Source: CAYZHM01 sp964478225 (lineage in GTDB: Bacteria > Pseudomonadota > Alphaproteobacteria > Micavibrionales > Micavibrionaceae). Taken from it: a stretch of 64,000 nt of DNA. This document shows, in pieces, positions 1 through 8,815 of the stretch (positions within the stretch are counted from its first letter, which is position 1; every line of letters starts with the position of its first letter). The DNA lies in assembly GCA_964478225.1 (NCBI GenBank), contig CAYZHM010000004.1:62001-126000 (forward strand), written 5' to 3'. A program made the translations under genes and the position numbers. The notes beneath the pieces are model-generated. The model was not told the DNA's origin, searched no databases, and was given only the letters and a program-made list of their open reading frames with translations.

Positions 1-410
1 GATTGGCTAAGCGTCTTGAGGCGGATTTGGCGATCATTGATAAGCGCCGCGAGAAGGCTGGTGATTCTGAGGTCATGAATGTAATCGGCGACGTTAAAGA
101 CAAGGTTTGTATTTTGGTTGATGACATTGTCGATAGCGGCGGGACGCTATGTAATGCGGCTGTGGCGCTGAAAGAGAATGGTGCGACGCAGGTTCATGCG
201 TATGTTGTGCATGGGGTTTTGTCCGGTCAGGCGGTTGAAAGAGTTGAAAACTCACCGCTGGAGAGTCTTGTGATCTGCGACAGTATTGAAGCGACCAAAG
301 AGGTGCAGAAGGCCAGAAATATTCACCATTTGTCTGTGGCGCATCTGATGGGTGAGGCGATCCGCCGGATCAGCGAAGAGCGTTCGATTTCTGCGCTGTT
401 TAAGACCTAA
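1..410 (+). CDS. prs: Ribose-phosphate pyrophosphokinase, C-terminal part (5' end outside window)
   Basis: Makes PRPP from ribose 5-phosphate and ATP in the cytoplasm, feeding purine, pyrimidine, histidine and NAD synthesis. About 135 residues are visible, and the reading frame is already open at the first base (codons run from base 3), so the gene starts before the window. The PRPP-binding loop VDDIVDSGGTL, diagnostic for PRPP synthetases and phosphoribosyltransferases, lies about 40 residues in, and the tail ends in a typical LMGEAIRRI helix. It sits upstream of rplY, pth and ychF as in many alphaproteobacteria. The stop is 8 bases from the end of a convergent small gene. Confidence 0.93.
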   Translation, partial: LAKRLEADLAIIDKRREKAGDSEVMNVIGDVKDKVCILVDDIVDSGGTLCNAAVALKENGATQVHAYVVHGVLSGQAVERVENSPLESLVICDSIEATKEVQKARNIHHLSVAHLMGEAIRRISEERSISALFKT

Positions 411-418
411 GTTTTTCC

Positions 419-781
419 TTAGATTAGTTCTGCTGCCGCGGCCTGAGGGTCGGCGGCAGGAGGGTCCTTAAATTCAATTTTTCTTGTGACGACGCCCCCT
501 ATAATGACACCGAAAACGCTAGCCCAGAATGCGTTGATCATTGTATCTCGTGCTTTTAGATTTTCTCGTTCAGTAAAGGCGATCATGGCGCAAGTGGCTG
601 GAGGGATTGCTGCGATTACGAAAGCAAAACATGGTATGAGGATGTTGGAGATCTCATCGCCAAAATCGGCTTCATTAAGGGAATTTTTCTCACTGGCTAT
701 TTTTACAGCGCCGTAGCCACAGGCGGCTCCTGCGCCACCTGCTATAGAGTAAAAGATACTTCCAAGTAAAGATCTTGTCAT
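419..781 (-). CDS. Small membrane protein of unknown function (120 aa)
   Basis: I do not recognise a family. The protein shows about three hydrophobic stretches (roughly residues 5-27, 47-69 and 82-98) separated by charged segments, so it is probably an inner-membrane protein. The tail is alanine- and proline-rich. It lies convergent to prs with an 8-base gap, and the 157 bases upstream separate it from divergent rplY. No clear ribosome-binding site precedes the ATG. A plus-strand reading over the same bases exists but is shorter and has no features. Coding status is moderately supported by length and by the membrane-like composition. Confidence 0.55.
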   Translation of the reverse strand: MTRSLLGSIFYSIAGGAGAACGYGAVKIASEKNSLNEADFGDEISNILIPCFAFVIAAIPPATCAMIAFTERENLKARDTMINAFWASVFGVIIGGVVTRKIEFKDPPAADPQAAAAELI

Positions 782-844
782 AGGCTATTCATAGAACTCA
801 AGTTAAGTTATGTCAACATTTTAGGAGAAAAAGTCATTATTTTC

Positions 845-873
845 TTGAAATATGGGCTTGGGAATGCTTTAAC
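845..873 (+). promoter_or_regulatory. Candidate sigma-70 promoter of rplY
   Basis: TTGAAA at 845-850 and TTTAAC at 868-873 are separated by 17 bases. The expected start near 880 would give a leader of about 59 bases that carries the GC-rich hairpin at 890-915. Motif match only. Confidence 0.4.
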
Positions 874-889
874 TTGCAGCGATTGTAAC

Positions 890-915
890 GGGCCAAACCC
901 CCCTGGAGGCGGCCC
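890..915 (+). promoter_or_regulatory. GC-rich hairpin in the rplY leader
   Basis: GGGCC at 890-894 can pair with GGCCC at 911-915, with a C-run and GGAGG in between that can also pair. It ends 23 bases before the rplY ATG and just before the AAAGGAA ribosome-binding site. It could be an upstream terminator/attenuator or a ribosomal-protein control element; there is no T-run directly after it, which speaks against a simple terminator. Confidence 0.35.
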
Positions 916-938
916 TCTATTTATAAAGGAAACAAGCT

Positions 939-1622
939 ATGTCAAGAAACTATGCCTTGAAAGCGGATAAAAGAGACCGGGCCGGTAAGGGGATCGCTCG
1001 TGCACTACGCCGCGAAAACAAGACCCCGGCCGTTATTTACGGTGACCATAAAGACCCTATTACCATTGCGATTGATACGAAGGAAGCCAATCTGGAATAC
1101 AGACGCGGCCATATGTTTACATCACTTTGCGATATGCAAATTGGTGGCGAAAAGCATTTGGTTCTGGCGCGTGATGTGCAGTTGCATCCCGTGACGGACA
1201 ATGTGTTGCATATTGATTTTCTGCGCGTGACGCCGAAAACAAAGATTGTGATCAAGATTCCTGTGCACTTTATCAATCATGAAGAATCTCCGGGTCTGCG
1301 TGATAAGGGTATTTTGAACGTATCGCATTACGAACTTGAAATGATGTGCGTTGCGACGGACATTCCTGATCACATTGATGTTGATTTGACCGGCAAAGAA
1401 ATGGGTGATTCCATTACGATTGCTGACGCGAAATTGCCTAAGGGTGCTGAGATGGTTGGTCATGATGATAATATCGGATCGATCATGGCGCCGAAGACAG
1501 CAGCTCAAGAAGAGGCTGAAGATGCAGCAGCAGCTGCGGCTTCGGAAGCTTCGCTTGCAGAAGCCAAGGCGGGTGACGCTGCGGCAGCTGAAAAAGCTGA
1601 GGGCGAAGCTAAGAAAGACTAA
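939..1622 (+). CDS. rplY: 50S ribosomal protein L25 (general stress protein Ctc type)
   Basis: Binds 5S rRNA in the large ribosomal subunit. The 227-residue protein has an N-terminal L25 domain (about residues 5-95: KRDRAGKGIARALRREN, PAVIYG) followed by the Ctc/TL5 C-terminal beta domain (about 100-190), the long two-domain form common in alphaproteobacteria. The last 35 or so residues are an alanine/glutamate/lysine-rich tail that is likely disordered. AAAGGAA lies 7-8 bases before the ATG. A strong terminator follows at 1650-1671, separating it from pth. Confidence 0.95.
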   Translation: MSRNYALKADKRDRAGKGIARALRRENKTPAVIYGDHKDPITIAIDTKEANLEYRRGHMFTSLCDMQIGGEKHLVLARDVQLHPVTDNVLHIDFLRVTPKTKIVIKIPVHFINHEESPGLRDKGILNVSHYELEMMCVATDIPDHIDVDLTGKEMGDSITIADAKLPKGAEMVGHDDNIGSIMAPKTAAQEEAEDAAAAAASEASLAEAKAGDAAAAEKAEGEAKKD

Positions 1623-1649
1623 TTCGCTTCTCTTCATTACTGGTTTTGA

Positions 1650-1676
1650 AATCCCGGCTCTTGCCGGGATTTTATT
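1650..1676 (+). terminator. Rho-independent terminator after rplY
   Basis: AATCCCGGC at 1650-1658 pairs perfectly with GCCGGGATT at 1663-1671 across a four-base loop (TCTT), followed by TTATT. It lies 28 bases after the rplY stop and before the pth start. Confidence 0.85.
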
Positions 1677-1697
1677 ATGGTTTAAGGTAAGGCCGAG

Positions 1698-2294
1698 ATG
1701 TTCTCGCTGTTTAGAAAAAAGGAAAAGTCGCCAATGTGGTTGTTTGTCGGGTTGGGTAATCCCGGTAAGGAATATGCGAAGAATCGCCATAATGTTGGGT
1801 TTATGGTGATGGATGCTTTGGTGGATGACTTTAAGGCCAAGCACAAAGCGGAGTATGCGGAAATAAGGTTGGCAGACAAAAAGGTCGGAATTTTAAAGCC
1901 ACAGACTTATATGAATGAGTCTGGTCAGAGCGTTGGTGCGGCGGCGAGTTATTACAAGATGACCCCGGGCCAGATTGTAGTGTTTCATGATGAGCTGGAT
2001 TTAAAGCCGGGTGAGGTGCGCGTTAAAAAGGGCGGCGGTAATGCCGGGCATAACGGATTGAAATCCATTCAGGCGCATTTAGGGACGGCGGATTTCTGGC
2101 GCGTGAGGATTGGCATTGGACACCCGGGCGACCGGGATAAAGTTTCCGATTATGTGCTAAGCGATTTTTCGAAGGCGGAAGTGCAGCAATTTGAGGATGT
2201 GGTTTATCAGCTTGCGAAACATGCGGATGTGATTATAAGTGAGGGCGCTGAGGCTTATGGCGCTAAAGTTAAAGAAATTTTGGAGAGTGAGTAA
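1698..2294 (+). CDS. pth: Peptidyl-tRNA hydrolase
   Basis: Cleaves peptidyl-tRNA released from stalled ribosomes. Family motifs are clear: GLGNPGKEYAKNRHNVGF near the start (the catalytic His in RHNVG), the FHDELDL segment with its conserved Asp, and the GGGNAGHNGLKS loop. The first ATG (1698) follows AAGGTAAGG; a second in-frame ATG at 1734 starts exactly at the conserved MWLFVGLGNPG and also has AAGGA 9 bases ahead, so the first 12 residues may not be translated. The stop overlaps the ychF start as TAATG, implying translational coupling. Confidence 0.95.
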   Translation: MFSLFRKKEKSPMWLFVGLGNPGKEYAKNRHNVGFMVMDALVDDFKAKHKAEYAEIRLADKKVGILKPQTYMNESGQSVGAAASYYKMTPGQIVVFHDELDLKPGEVRVKKGGGNAGHNGLKSIQAHLGTADFWRVRIGIGHPGDRDKVSDYVLSDFSKAEVQQFEDVVYQLAKHADVIISEGAEAYGAKVKEILESE

Positions 2295-3397
2295 TGGGTT
2301 TTAATTGCGGGATTGTGGGTTTGCCGAATGTTGGGAAGTCAACGTTGTTTAATGCTTTGACGGCGACGGCGGCGGCACAAGCGGCGAATTTTCCGTTTTG
2401 TACGATAGAGCCGAATGTGGGCCGCGTTGCTGTGCCGGACAAGAGATTGACACAGATTGCCACGATTGCGGGATCTGCGGCGCTGGTGCCGACGCAGCTG
2501 GAGTTTGTGGATATTGCGGGATTGGTCAAAGGTGCATCGAAAGGCGAGGGGCTTGGGAACCAGTTTTTGGGCAATATTCGCCAGACGGACGCCATTGTTC
2601 ATGTGCTCCGTTGTTTTGAAGATCCGGACGTCGTGCATGTGGAGGGCAGCGTTGATCCGATCCGTGATGCGGAAACGATTGAAACGGAGTTGATGATTGC
2701 TGATCTGGAGAGCCTTGAGCGGCAGGTTGATAACATCGCGCGCAAAGCAAAAGGCGGCGATAAGGAGATGAAGGCGCAGTATGATTTTATGCTGACAGTC
2801 AAGGCAGCGCTGGACGATGGGAAGGCGGCGAGGGCTGTTGTGCCGGCGAACCCTGATGAGTGGAATTGGTATAAGCAATGCGCGCTTTTGACGTCGAAGC
2901 CGGTTTTGTATGTGTGCAATGTTGCGGAGGATGAGGCAGCGGGGGGTAATTCGTGGACTGAGAAGGTTGCTGTGATGGCGAAATCTCAGGGCGCAGGAAT
3001 GGTTGTGATTAGCGCCGCGATTGAATCGGAAATTGCCCAATTGGGATCGGCAGAAGAGAAGAAGGAATTTTTAGATACGCTGGGTCTGGAAGAGTCGGGT
3101 TTGGATAAGATTATTGCAGCGGGATATAAGTTGCTTGGGCTGCAAACTTATTTTACAGCCGGTCCAAAGGAAGCGCGGGCGTGGACGGTTCATGCGGGAG
3201 CGAAAGCGCCGGAGGCGGCGGGCGTTATTCATACCGATTTCCAAAAGGGTTTTATTCGTGCCGAGGTGATTGCGTTTGATGATTATATAGCGCTGAAGGG
3301 TGAGCAAGGTGCGAAAGATGCGGGAAAAATGCGCCAAGAGGGCAAGGAATATGTTGTTGCCGATGGAGATGTTATTCTTTTCCGCTTTAATGTTTAG
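2294..3397 (+). CDS. ychF: Redox-regulated ATPase YchF (Obg-family)
   Basis: Ribosome-associated P-loop NTPase that prefers ATP. The 367-residue length is normal for YchF. The Walker A loop is GLPNVGKST (residues 8-16), switch region DIAGLVKGASKGEGLGN, and the specificity motif reads NVAE instead of the NKxD of true GTPases, which is the YchF hallmark. A TGS domain occupies the last 85 residues (FTAGPKEARAWTVHAG, then GFIRAEVI). It is coupled to pth by a one-base stop/start overlap. The 3' end overlaps the convergent 1453-residue gene by four bases (TTAG). Confidence 0.96.
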   Translation: MGFNCGIVGLPNVGKSTLFNALTATAAAQAANFPFCTIEPNVGRVAVPDKRLTQIATIAGSAALVPTQLEFVDIAGLVKGASKGEGLGNQFLGNIRQTDAIVHVLRCFEDPDVVHVEGSVDPIRDAETIETELMIADLESLERQVDNIARKAKGGDKEMKAQYDFMLTVKAALDDGKAARAVVPANPDEWNWYKQCALLTSKPVLYVCNVAEDEAAGGNSWTEKVAVMAKSQGAGMVVISAAIESEIAQLGSAEEKKEFLDTLGLEESGLDKIIAAGYKLLGLQTYFTAGPKEARAWTVHAGAKAPEAAGVIHTDFQKGFIRAEVIAFDDYIALKGEQGAKDAGKMRQEGKEYVVADGDVILFRFNV

Positions 3398-6300
3398 GGT
3401 TTGAGCGGAGCGGCTGGGGCTGGCGTTGAATTAATATTATCTTTGTGGAATTGCTCGAAGTCCTCTTTGTTTTCGCGCAGTAAGGTTACCTTATCGTTCT
3501 CTTTTTTATTTTCGTTTGGCTGTTGCTGTTGAGGAGGTTCTTCGTTTTTGAGAACTCCGCTTCTTTCTAGCATGGGTTTGTATTTTGCTTCGCGCATTTG
3601 GATGTAGTCGTTGAAGGTGACGAAGCCTTCTTCGGAGGCTTCGGCGGCGCCCATGTCGTAGTAGCGAAGGTCGAAGTATGTGACAGGGCTTTGATCCATC
3701 ATTTCGGATATTTTTCTTTCAAATCCTTCGATGTGGTCGGGGTGTGTTTCTTTGAGGATTTCGAGGGCTTCGTTGTAGGACAGTGAAGGATCGTTTCCGT
3801 CAAAGCCATAGACGCGTTCAAGGCGTTCAGGTGATGTTGTTTTGCAGAGCATACGCAGCGCGATGTCTTTGTCGGTCATGGAGATGTCTTGGCCGTTGAC
3901 GTTGATGGTGCTGCGGTCGAGATCGCGGATAGCGCCGTAATTTGCGGCCCAGGCCTGGTTGCGCTGGGTTTCATCGCCAAGAGCTTCCCAGGCGAGAACA
4001 ACATCGGCCGGGTCCGGGTTGAAATTGCCTTCGAACATGGCTTCGGTGATGTTCTTTTTGTCGATGCCGAGGTCGGCGGCGAGAGTTTCCATTTTCTCCA
4101 AGGCGATTTTGGCGAGATCCTCCCGGTTAAGCGTTATGCCTTTATGTTCCGGGCCCACCAATCCGCCGTCGACTTTGCCGATTTCGCCGAGCATTCGGTA
4201 GACTGCGGGATCAAAGAAGCTGTCTCCGCGATTGGGAAGGAGAATGCTGAAAGGTTGGCCTGAGAGGGCGGATGGTTTTTGTTCTGGCGCTGGTTCGCTG
4301 ATTTCGGGTGTTGGAATTGGAGGAAGCCCTGAAGGGGCATCGTTTGCAGGTTCGGGATTTGATTGGTCTGCCTTTTGATTTAAGAGTTTCGGGGCGACGA
4401 GATCTTGCTTTTCCTCTGGTTCGGGAGCTTTTTCTGCTGACGGTTTTTCTTTTGCATCAAGAGATTTTTCTTCTTTGATTTCGGGTGTGTCTTTCGTGAT
4501 TTTTTCTGCGATGTGGGGCGCGATGATTGCAAGCTGCGATAAGGCTTGGTTTGCTGTGTTCATGTTTGTTACAGCTGTCTTTAATGAAGCGTCTTTGAAG
4601 TGGGGGCTTTGTGTGGCTGTTGCCATTATTTCAACGGTTTGTTCTAGCATGCGATCGAAGGATGGGTCTTCGACCCCTGCGGTCTGAAGTTGTTCGAACA
4701 TGCCCTTGAGCCGTGTGATGGCGAAATCCTCTTGAGAAATGAAGTCCATCTCAAAGCCAGTTGTCAGCTCGATGTCGTCAAGGGTTTTCAAGACGGATAA
4801 TTTTATGTCTTCGCTTGGAGCTTTGGCGATGAAGTTGTTTATGGCTTGGGTTGCAGCGGCAGCATCGAAATTATCGGTTGCGAGGAGTTGATTGAATTCA
4901 TTAACTTCATTTGTAAAATTTTCATTGTCTTCAAAAAGCGATTTGAATTTTTCCAACTTTGATCTGACAAAAAAGGATTGCGCATCTTCTGGTTGCTTTG
5001 CAAGGTCTTGATAGAGAGGGATTAGAAAATCTTTGCTCGAAGGCAGGTTTGAGATAAAAGGATTTTCACTGACTGGTGTCATAACTACTGGGCCAATGAT
5101 GTTGAGGTCTTTGGTTGCCTCTCCGGTGGCTATGTAGTGGTTCTGTGCGCTTAGTGCGTTGATAATGGGTGTGATCGAATTGATGTTGTGGATATGGGTG
5201 CTGAATGTGGCGATCATACCGGGGTTTGTTGTGTCATCGTCGTTTTGAGCGTTTTGAATTCTTTTAGCAGCAAGTGCGTCGGCTTGAGTCCAGATGCCTG
5301 TGGGTTGTGCTCCATCCGGGACGACTTTGAACTCATTCAGCTTGTCGATATTGCCGCTGGTGCGGGCATAGTGTTCGGCGTTGGTTGTGATTTCCTTTTG
5401 GAAGAAAGCGGCTGTTGCGCGATAGCCGTTGATGAAAGCCGGATCGTCCCATTTTCCGTTTTCAGGAATTGGCGCTTTGAATTGCAGCGCAGGCGGTAGG
5501 CTTATGTTGATGGAACCTGCATTTTGATTGATGAATTTTTGGAGAGCGATGATGTCTGGTTTTTCTGCCTCAAGTTGGTGGTCGACTAGTTGCTCCTGGA
5601 ATTTGGCAAGATAGGACGGAGAGGCGAGAGGCATTGTTCCGTTTAGATTTTTGAGCGCCTCGGAGACCTCTGCTTTGGATTTGATGTCAAAATCGCTGTG
5701 TTGTGCCGGCAGATCCTTGCGTTGAATATGTTCGAAGACGCTTAAAGCCAGCATGGTGGGGTCGTCCGGTCTTAGCGAAAGCTGGCCTGTGACTTCGTGG
5801 TTTTTCAGGACGTGTTCAATTCTTTGTTCTATCGTAAGGACGTTGCCTTCGGGGTCTTTTTCAGGACCTTTGTCTGCAATGGCTTGCAAAATTTTATCGG
5901 CGCTATCATCGATGGCGCGGTCATTTTTCTTGAGGGCGCCGAAAAAGGCTGCGTTTTCACGAACCATTTCTTGTGCGGCAGTGATGGTGTCGACGTAAGA
6001 TTTGACCAATGTGCTTTGATCGGCTTGTGGTTTTCCCAAGGCCGTGGCCAGAGCGTTGACGGCGGTTAGGGTTTGTTTTTCGCCGGCGTTTTGTAGTGCT
6101 TTGATTTGATCGTTGTTCAGTTTTGTTAGAGCGTTGACGGCCTGTAATTCGACCGGGTTAAAGATTGTGTCTTCCTCGTGGGTTTCGTGATAGGTGCGTG
6201 CGATGTCGATTAAGTCACGGGAATTCTGGCTCAGAAATTCATTGTCTAGGTTATCGTGTAGATCTTCTACAGATTTTCCGCTCATTTGAGTGGCGTAGGC

Positions 6301-7755
6301 CTGAAAATCGGGAGTGCGGACAAGTTTATTTAGAATTGTTTGATGCAGGTTGTTCTCGGCCAGGGAGAGATTGAAGGCAAGGAGCGGGTCTCCGGAGTTG
6401 TTATCGATGTCGATGTTGGTGAGGGGTTCTTCCTGGAGTTGTTGTAGCAATTGAAGATGTTGCATACCTGATGCGCCGAGTAATTCTTCGGGTTGCGTGA
6501 CGATTAATCTTTGCAATTCAACGACGGGAGAGTCCGCAGGCAATTGCTTTTTGTTATTCAGATCAAGCGAGGGTGATTGTTGCTCGATTTTCCAAAGATC
6601 GTGGAAGACACCCTTATAGTTTTGAACAACGGCGACGCTGTCGGCGGGGAGGTAGTTTCTAAACAGGACGCCGTCATGGACGTAGCCAAGGTCTTGCTGG
6701 ATTTCATCTCTGTAACGTTTTTGGAAATAGGTGTCGATGAGTTCAGCGTTTAATTTTAGAGATGGGGACCAGAGAGCCTCGTTTGTTGGCGTGGCCTGCA
6801 TAAGGACGTTTGGTAATTTTTCGTGTTCAGGATCAAGCTCATGGGCTTTGGCGAATACGTTGGTGACCTCGGCGAGCTTTTGAGAAAGGGAGAGCTGGGC
6901 ATTGTTGATTTGCTCCGCGTTCATTTTCTCATAGTGTTGGAAAAACGTGACCATTTGAGGATTTATTGCCGCGAGTTCCTCGGCCGGTATTTTCTCCAGC
7001 AATGTTTTGTAGGCCTGCATCATTTCTTCGGAATGCAGTCCGTTGGCTGGAATTTTTGGGGAACCTGTCAGGCGGCGAACTTCTGCGCCGTTGAGTGCGT
7101 TTTGAAATTCCAGTCTGGCTTTGGTGAGACCGTAGCCGAAGTTGGGTTGATTGGCGTCGACCTTTTCTCCGGGTTCGGGGAGTAGGGTGTCTCCTTCAGG
7201 AGGTGTTGTGTAGCCATTGTCGCGCAAGAATTCCTTGAGTGCGATGACGGGGGTTTTATTGTTTTCGGGGCTTGCATCAAACTCAAGAAGTCCGCTGATT
7301 TGACGGGCGAGAGGGATGAGTTTGTTTGCGGTTTCTAAGCCCTTGTCATTGAGATTGATTTCGAGGGGGCGTGGAGGCTGCGCTCCGGGGCCGACAGCTG
7401 TCCAGCCCTGGCTCATATCAATCACTTTTATATCTTGCCCATCGTTGGCGGCCTTTATTTCATCGATGAAGGAATCAGGCGTGATATCCGCGGGGAGGCG
7501 TGATAACGTCGCAAAGGCTTCGCGGGTTTGCGGGTCCAATTGGCCGGTGATGTTTATGCGTGGGAGCTTTTCTATCCCATGGCGACGGGCATAGTCGGCA
7601 AGTTCGCCGTCGAAATAGATGGCGTTATACTCACGCTGAAGCTTCGCAATGTATTTTGCGTTATTCTGATCGAATGCGTCGTCGTGGACGGGTTTTAGAT
7701 CAGTACCCAGTGACTCATTCAACTGCTCGACATATGCGAGGAGAGTTTTAGCCAT
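3394..7755 (-). CDS. Large low-cysteine protein of unknown function (1453 aa)
   Basis: No family is recognised with confidence. The protein is acidic to neutral, mostly helical by composition, and has a single cysteine (in MLCKTT, near residue 1325) in 1453 residues. There is no N-terminal signal peptide or membrane segment. A proline/glutamate/lysine-rich linker at about residues 1095-1190 separates a long N-terminal region from a C-terminal region of about 250 residues that ends in a glutamine/asparagine-rich, probably disordered tail. Short stretches such as TGQLDPQTREAF near the N-terminus and PTGIWTQAD near the middle recall peptidoglycan-binding repeats, but the match is weak. The start has AGGGTG upstream and its own promoter and leader hairpin. 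Low cysteine and large size would fit export or an extracytoplasmic role, which is inference. Confidence 0.85.
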   Translation of the reverse strand: MAKTLLAYVEQLNESLGTDLKPVHDDAFDQNNAKYIAKLQREYNAIYFDGELADYARRHGIEKLPRINITGQLDPQTREAFATLSRLPADITPDSFIDEIKAANDGQDIKVIDMSQGWTAVGPGAQPPRPLEINLNDKGLETANKLIPLARQISGLLEFDASPENNKTPVIALKEFLRDNGYTTPPEGDTLLPEPGEKVDANQPNFGYGLTKARLEFQNALNGAEVRRLTGSPKIPANGLHSEEMMQAYKTLLEKIPAEELAAINPQMVTFFQHYEKMNAEQINNAQLSLSQKLAEVTNVFAKAHELDPEHEKLPNVLMQATPTNEALWSPSLKLNAELIDTYFQKRYRDEIQQDLGYVHDGVLFRNYLPADSVAVVQNYKGVFHDLWKIEQQSPSLDLNNKKQLPADSPVVELQRLIVTQPEELLGASGMQHLQLLQQLQEEPLTNIDIDNNSGDPLLAFNLSLAENNLHQTILNKLVRTPDFQAYATQMSGKSVEDLHDNLDNEFLSQNSRDLIDIARTYHETHEEDTIFNPVELQAVNALTKLNNDQIKALQNAGEKQTLTAVNALATALGKPQADQSTLVKSYVDTITAAQEMVRENAAFFGALKKNDRAIDDSADKILQAIADKGPEKDPEGNVLTIEQRIEHVLKNHEVTGQLSLRPDDPTMLALSVFEHIQRKDLPAQHSDFDIKSKAEVSEALKNLNGTMPLASPSYLAKFQEQLVDHQLEAEKPDIIALQKFINQNAGSINISLPPALQFKAPIPENGKWDDPAFINGYRATAAFFQKEITTNAEHYARTSGNIDKLNEFKVVPDGAQPTGIWTQADALAAKRIQNAQNDDDTTNPGMIATFSTHIHNINSITPIINALSAQNHYIATGEATKDLNIIGPVVMTPVSENPFISNLPSSKDFLIPLYQDLAKQPEDAQSFFVRSKLEKFKSLFEDNENFTNEVNEFNQLLATDNFDAAAATQAINNFIAKAPSEDIKLSVLKTLDDIELTTGFEMDFISQEDFAITRLKGMFEQLQTAGVEDPSFDRMLEQTVEIMATATQSPHFKDASLKTAVTNMNTANQALSQLAIIAPHIAEKITKDTPEIKEEKSLDAKEKPSAEKAPEPEEKQDLVAPKLLNQKADQSNPEPANDAPSGLPPIPTPEISEPAPEQKPSALSGQPFSILLPNRGDSFFDPAVYRMLGEIGKVDGGLVGPEHKGITLNREDLAKIALEKMETLAADLGIDKKNITEAMFEGNFNPDPADVVLAWEALGDETQRNQAWAANYGAIRDLDRSTINVNGQDISMTDKDIALRMLCKTTSPERLERVYGFDGNDPSLSYNEALEILKETHPDHIEGFERKISEMMDQSPVTYFDLRYYDMGAAEASEEGFVTFNDYIQMREAKYKPMLERSGVLKNEEPPQQQQPNENKKENDKVTLLRENKEDFEQFHKDNINSTPAPAAPLKP

Positions 7756-7776
7756 TTACACCCTATATTACCGTTT

Positions 7777-7807
7777 GCCTTGATATTTTTGTTTTTATAA
7801 TCAAGGC
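7777..7807 (-). promoter_or_regulatory. Leader inverted repeat upstream of the 1453-aa gene
   Basis: GCCTTGAT at 7777-7784 and ATCAAGGC at 7800-7807 form a perfect 8-bp inverted repeat around an AT-only 15-base spacer apart from one G. It falls between the predicted transcription start (about 7817) and the start codon at 7755, so it is either a 5'-UTR hairpin or an operator. Confidence 0.4.
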
Positions 7808-7823
7808 TTTATTATTTGATCCT

Positions 7824-7852
7824 ATTTTATCAAAAACAGGTTAAAAAAGCAA
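7824..7852 (-). promoter_or_regulatory. Candidate promoter of the 1453-aa gene
   Basis: Read on the minus strand, TTGCTT (7852-7847) and TAAAAT (7829-7824) are 17 bases apart, placing a start near 7817 and a leader of about 62 bases. The gap to the upstream ilvE stop (7898) suggests independent transcription of the large gene. Confidence 0.5.
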
Positions 7853-7897
7853 TTTTTAGGGGTGTTTATTAGTGTTTTTTCTTTATTTTTCAGTGCT

Positions 7898-8770
7898 TTA
7901 GGAGTTTGTTAAGGCTTCGTAGTCCTTGTGAAGTTGTTTGGTGACGGGGCCGACGGTATAGGTTTGATCATCAATTTTGCCGACGGGGGTAATTTCAGCA
8001 GCCGAGCCGGTCAGGAAGACTTCATCAAATTTGGTCAATTCTTCGAGAGTTATACGCTTTTCCGTGAGCTCAAGGCCGCGGTTTTTAGCGATTTCTATGA
8101 CGGTTTGGCGTGTAAGACCGTTGAGGAAACGGTCTGCGATTGGGGTAAACAGGGCGCCGTCTTTTACGCCAAACAGGTTGGCGCCGGTGGATTCAGCGAC
8201 AAAACCTTCGTGATCAAGCATCAAAGCGTCGGTGAAGCCTTTGGCCATGGCCTGTTTTTTGGCAATGGTGGAAAGGACATAGAGGCCGGAGCATTTGCTG
8301 TGGACGGGTGCGGTATGGGGTGCAGGCTTGGCCCAGCCGGTTTGGCCGAGCGAGATGCCCTTTTCGCGGGCGGCGGGGTCGAAATAGCTGCCCCAGTCCC
8401 AAGCGGCGACTGCCATGTGGGTTTGGGTGATGCCGACATCGATGCCCATTTGCTCTGGCCCACGCCAGGCGGCGGCACGCACGTAGCAGTTTTCGAGATT
8501 GTTGGCTTTCATGACCTCTTTTTTGATGTCTTCAAGCTCTTGCACGCCAATTGGCATGTCCATTTCGATGATTTTGGCGGAATTCATCAGACGTTCGGAA
8601 TGTTTGACCGATTTGAAGATCTTGCCGTTATAGGCGCGCTCACCCTCGAAAACGCAGGTGGCGTAGTGCATGGCATGGGTCAGGTAATGGACCTTTGCCT
8701 CGCGCCAGGGCAGCATTTTGCCATCCATCCAGATATAGCCATCGCGGTCGTCATAGGGTATTCGTGCCAT
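7898..8770 (-). CDS. ilvE: Branched-chain amino acid aminotransferase
   Basis: Fold-type IV PLP enzyme that transaminates the 2-oxo acids of valine, leucine and isoleucine, the last step of their synthesis; ilvD lies at 38.7 kb. The 290-residue protein carries the putative PLP lysine at position 159 (HSKCSGLY), the same number as in E. coli IlvE, the phosphate-binding EGFVAESTGANLF segment and the usual N-terminal YATCVFEGERAY. The start is the ATG at 8770, preceded by AAGGAAAAAGAAG; the frame stays open upstream into the response-regulator gene, but that extension has no family match. It is divergent from the regulator gene by only 45 bases. Confidence 0.95.
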   Translation of the reverse strand: MARIPYDDRDGYIWMDGKMLPWREAKVHYLTHAMHYATCVFEGERAYNGKIFKSVKHSERLMNSAKIIEMDMPIGVQELEDIKKEVMKANNLENCYVRAAAWRGPEQMGIDVGITQTHMAVAAWDWGSYFDPAAREKGISLGQTGWAKPAPHTAPVHSKCSGLYVLSTIAKKQAMAKGFTDALMLDHEGFVAESTGANLFGVKDGALFTPIADRFLNGLTRQTVIEIAKNRGLELTEKRITLEELTKFDEVFLTGSAAEITPVGKIDDQTYTVGPVTKQLHKDYEALTNS

Positions 8771-8815
8771 GTTGCGCTTCTTTTTCCTTTCGAAATCAGC
8801 TAAAAGAATAGCGTT

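Noticed and set aside
1122..1844. 240-codon minus-strand frame over rplY and pth
   Set aside because: It crosses the rplY terminator and two conserved genes in antisense; a shadow.
3394..7755. 1453-aa gene as a phage tape-measure protein or prophage remnant
   Set aside because: No phage genes, integrase or attachment sites are near, and both neighbours are housekeeping genes.
7928..8803. 291-codon plus-strand reading frame opposite ilvE
   Set aside because: It is antisense to a clear aminotransferase with conserved motifs; its own product is glycine- and phenylalanine-rich with no family features.
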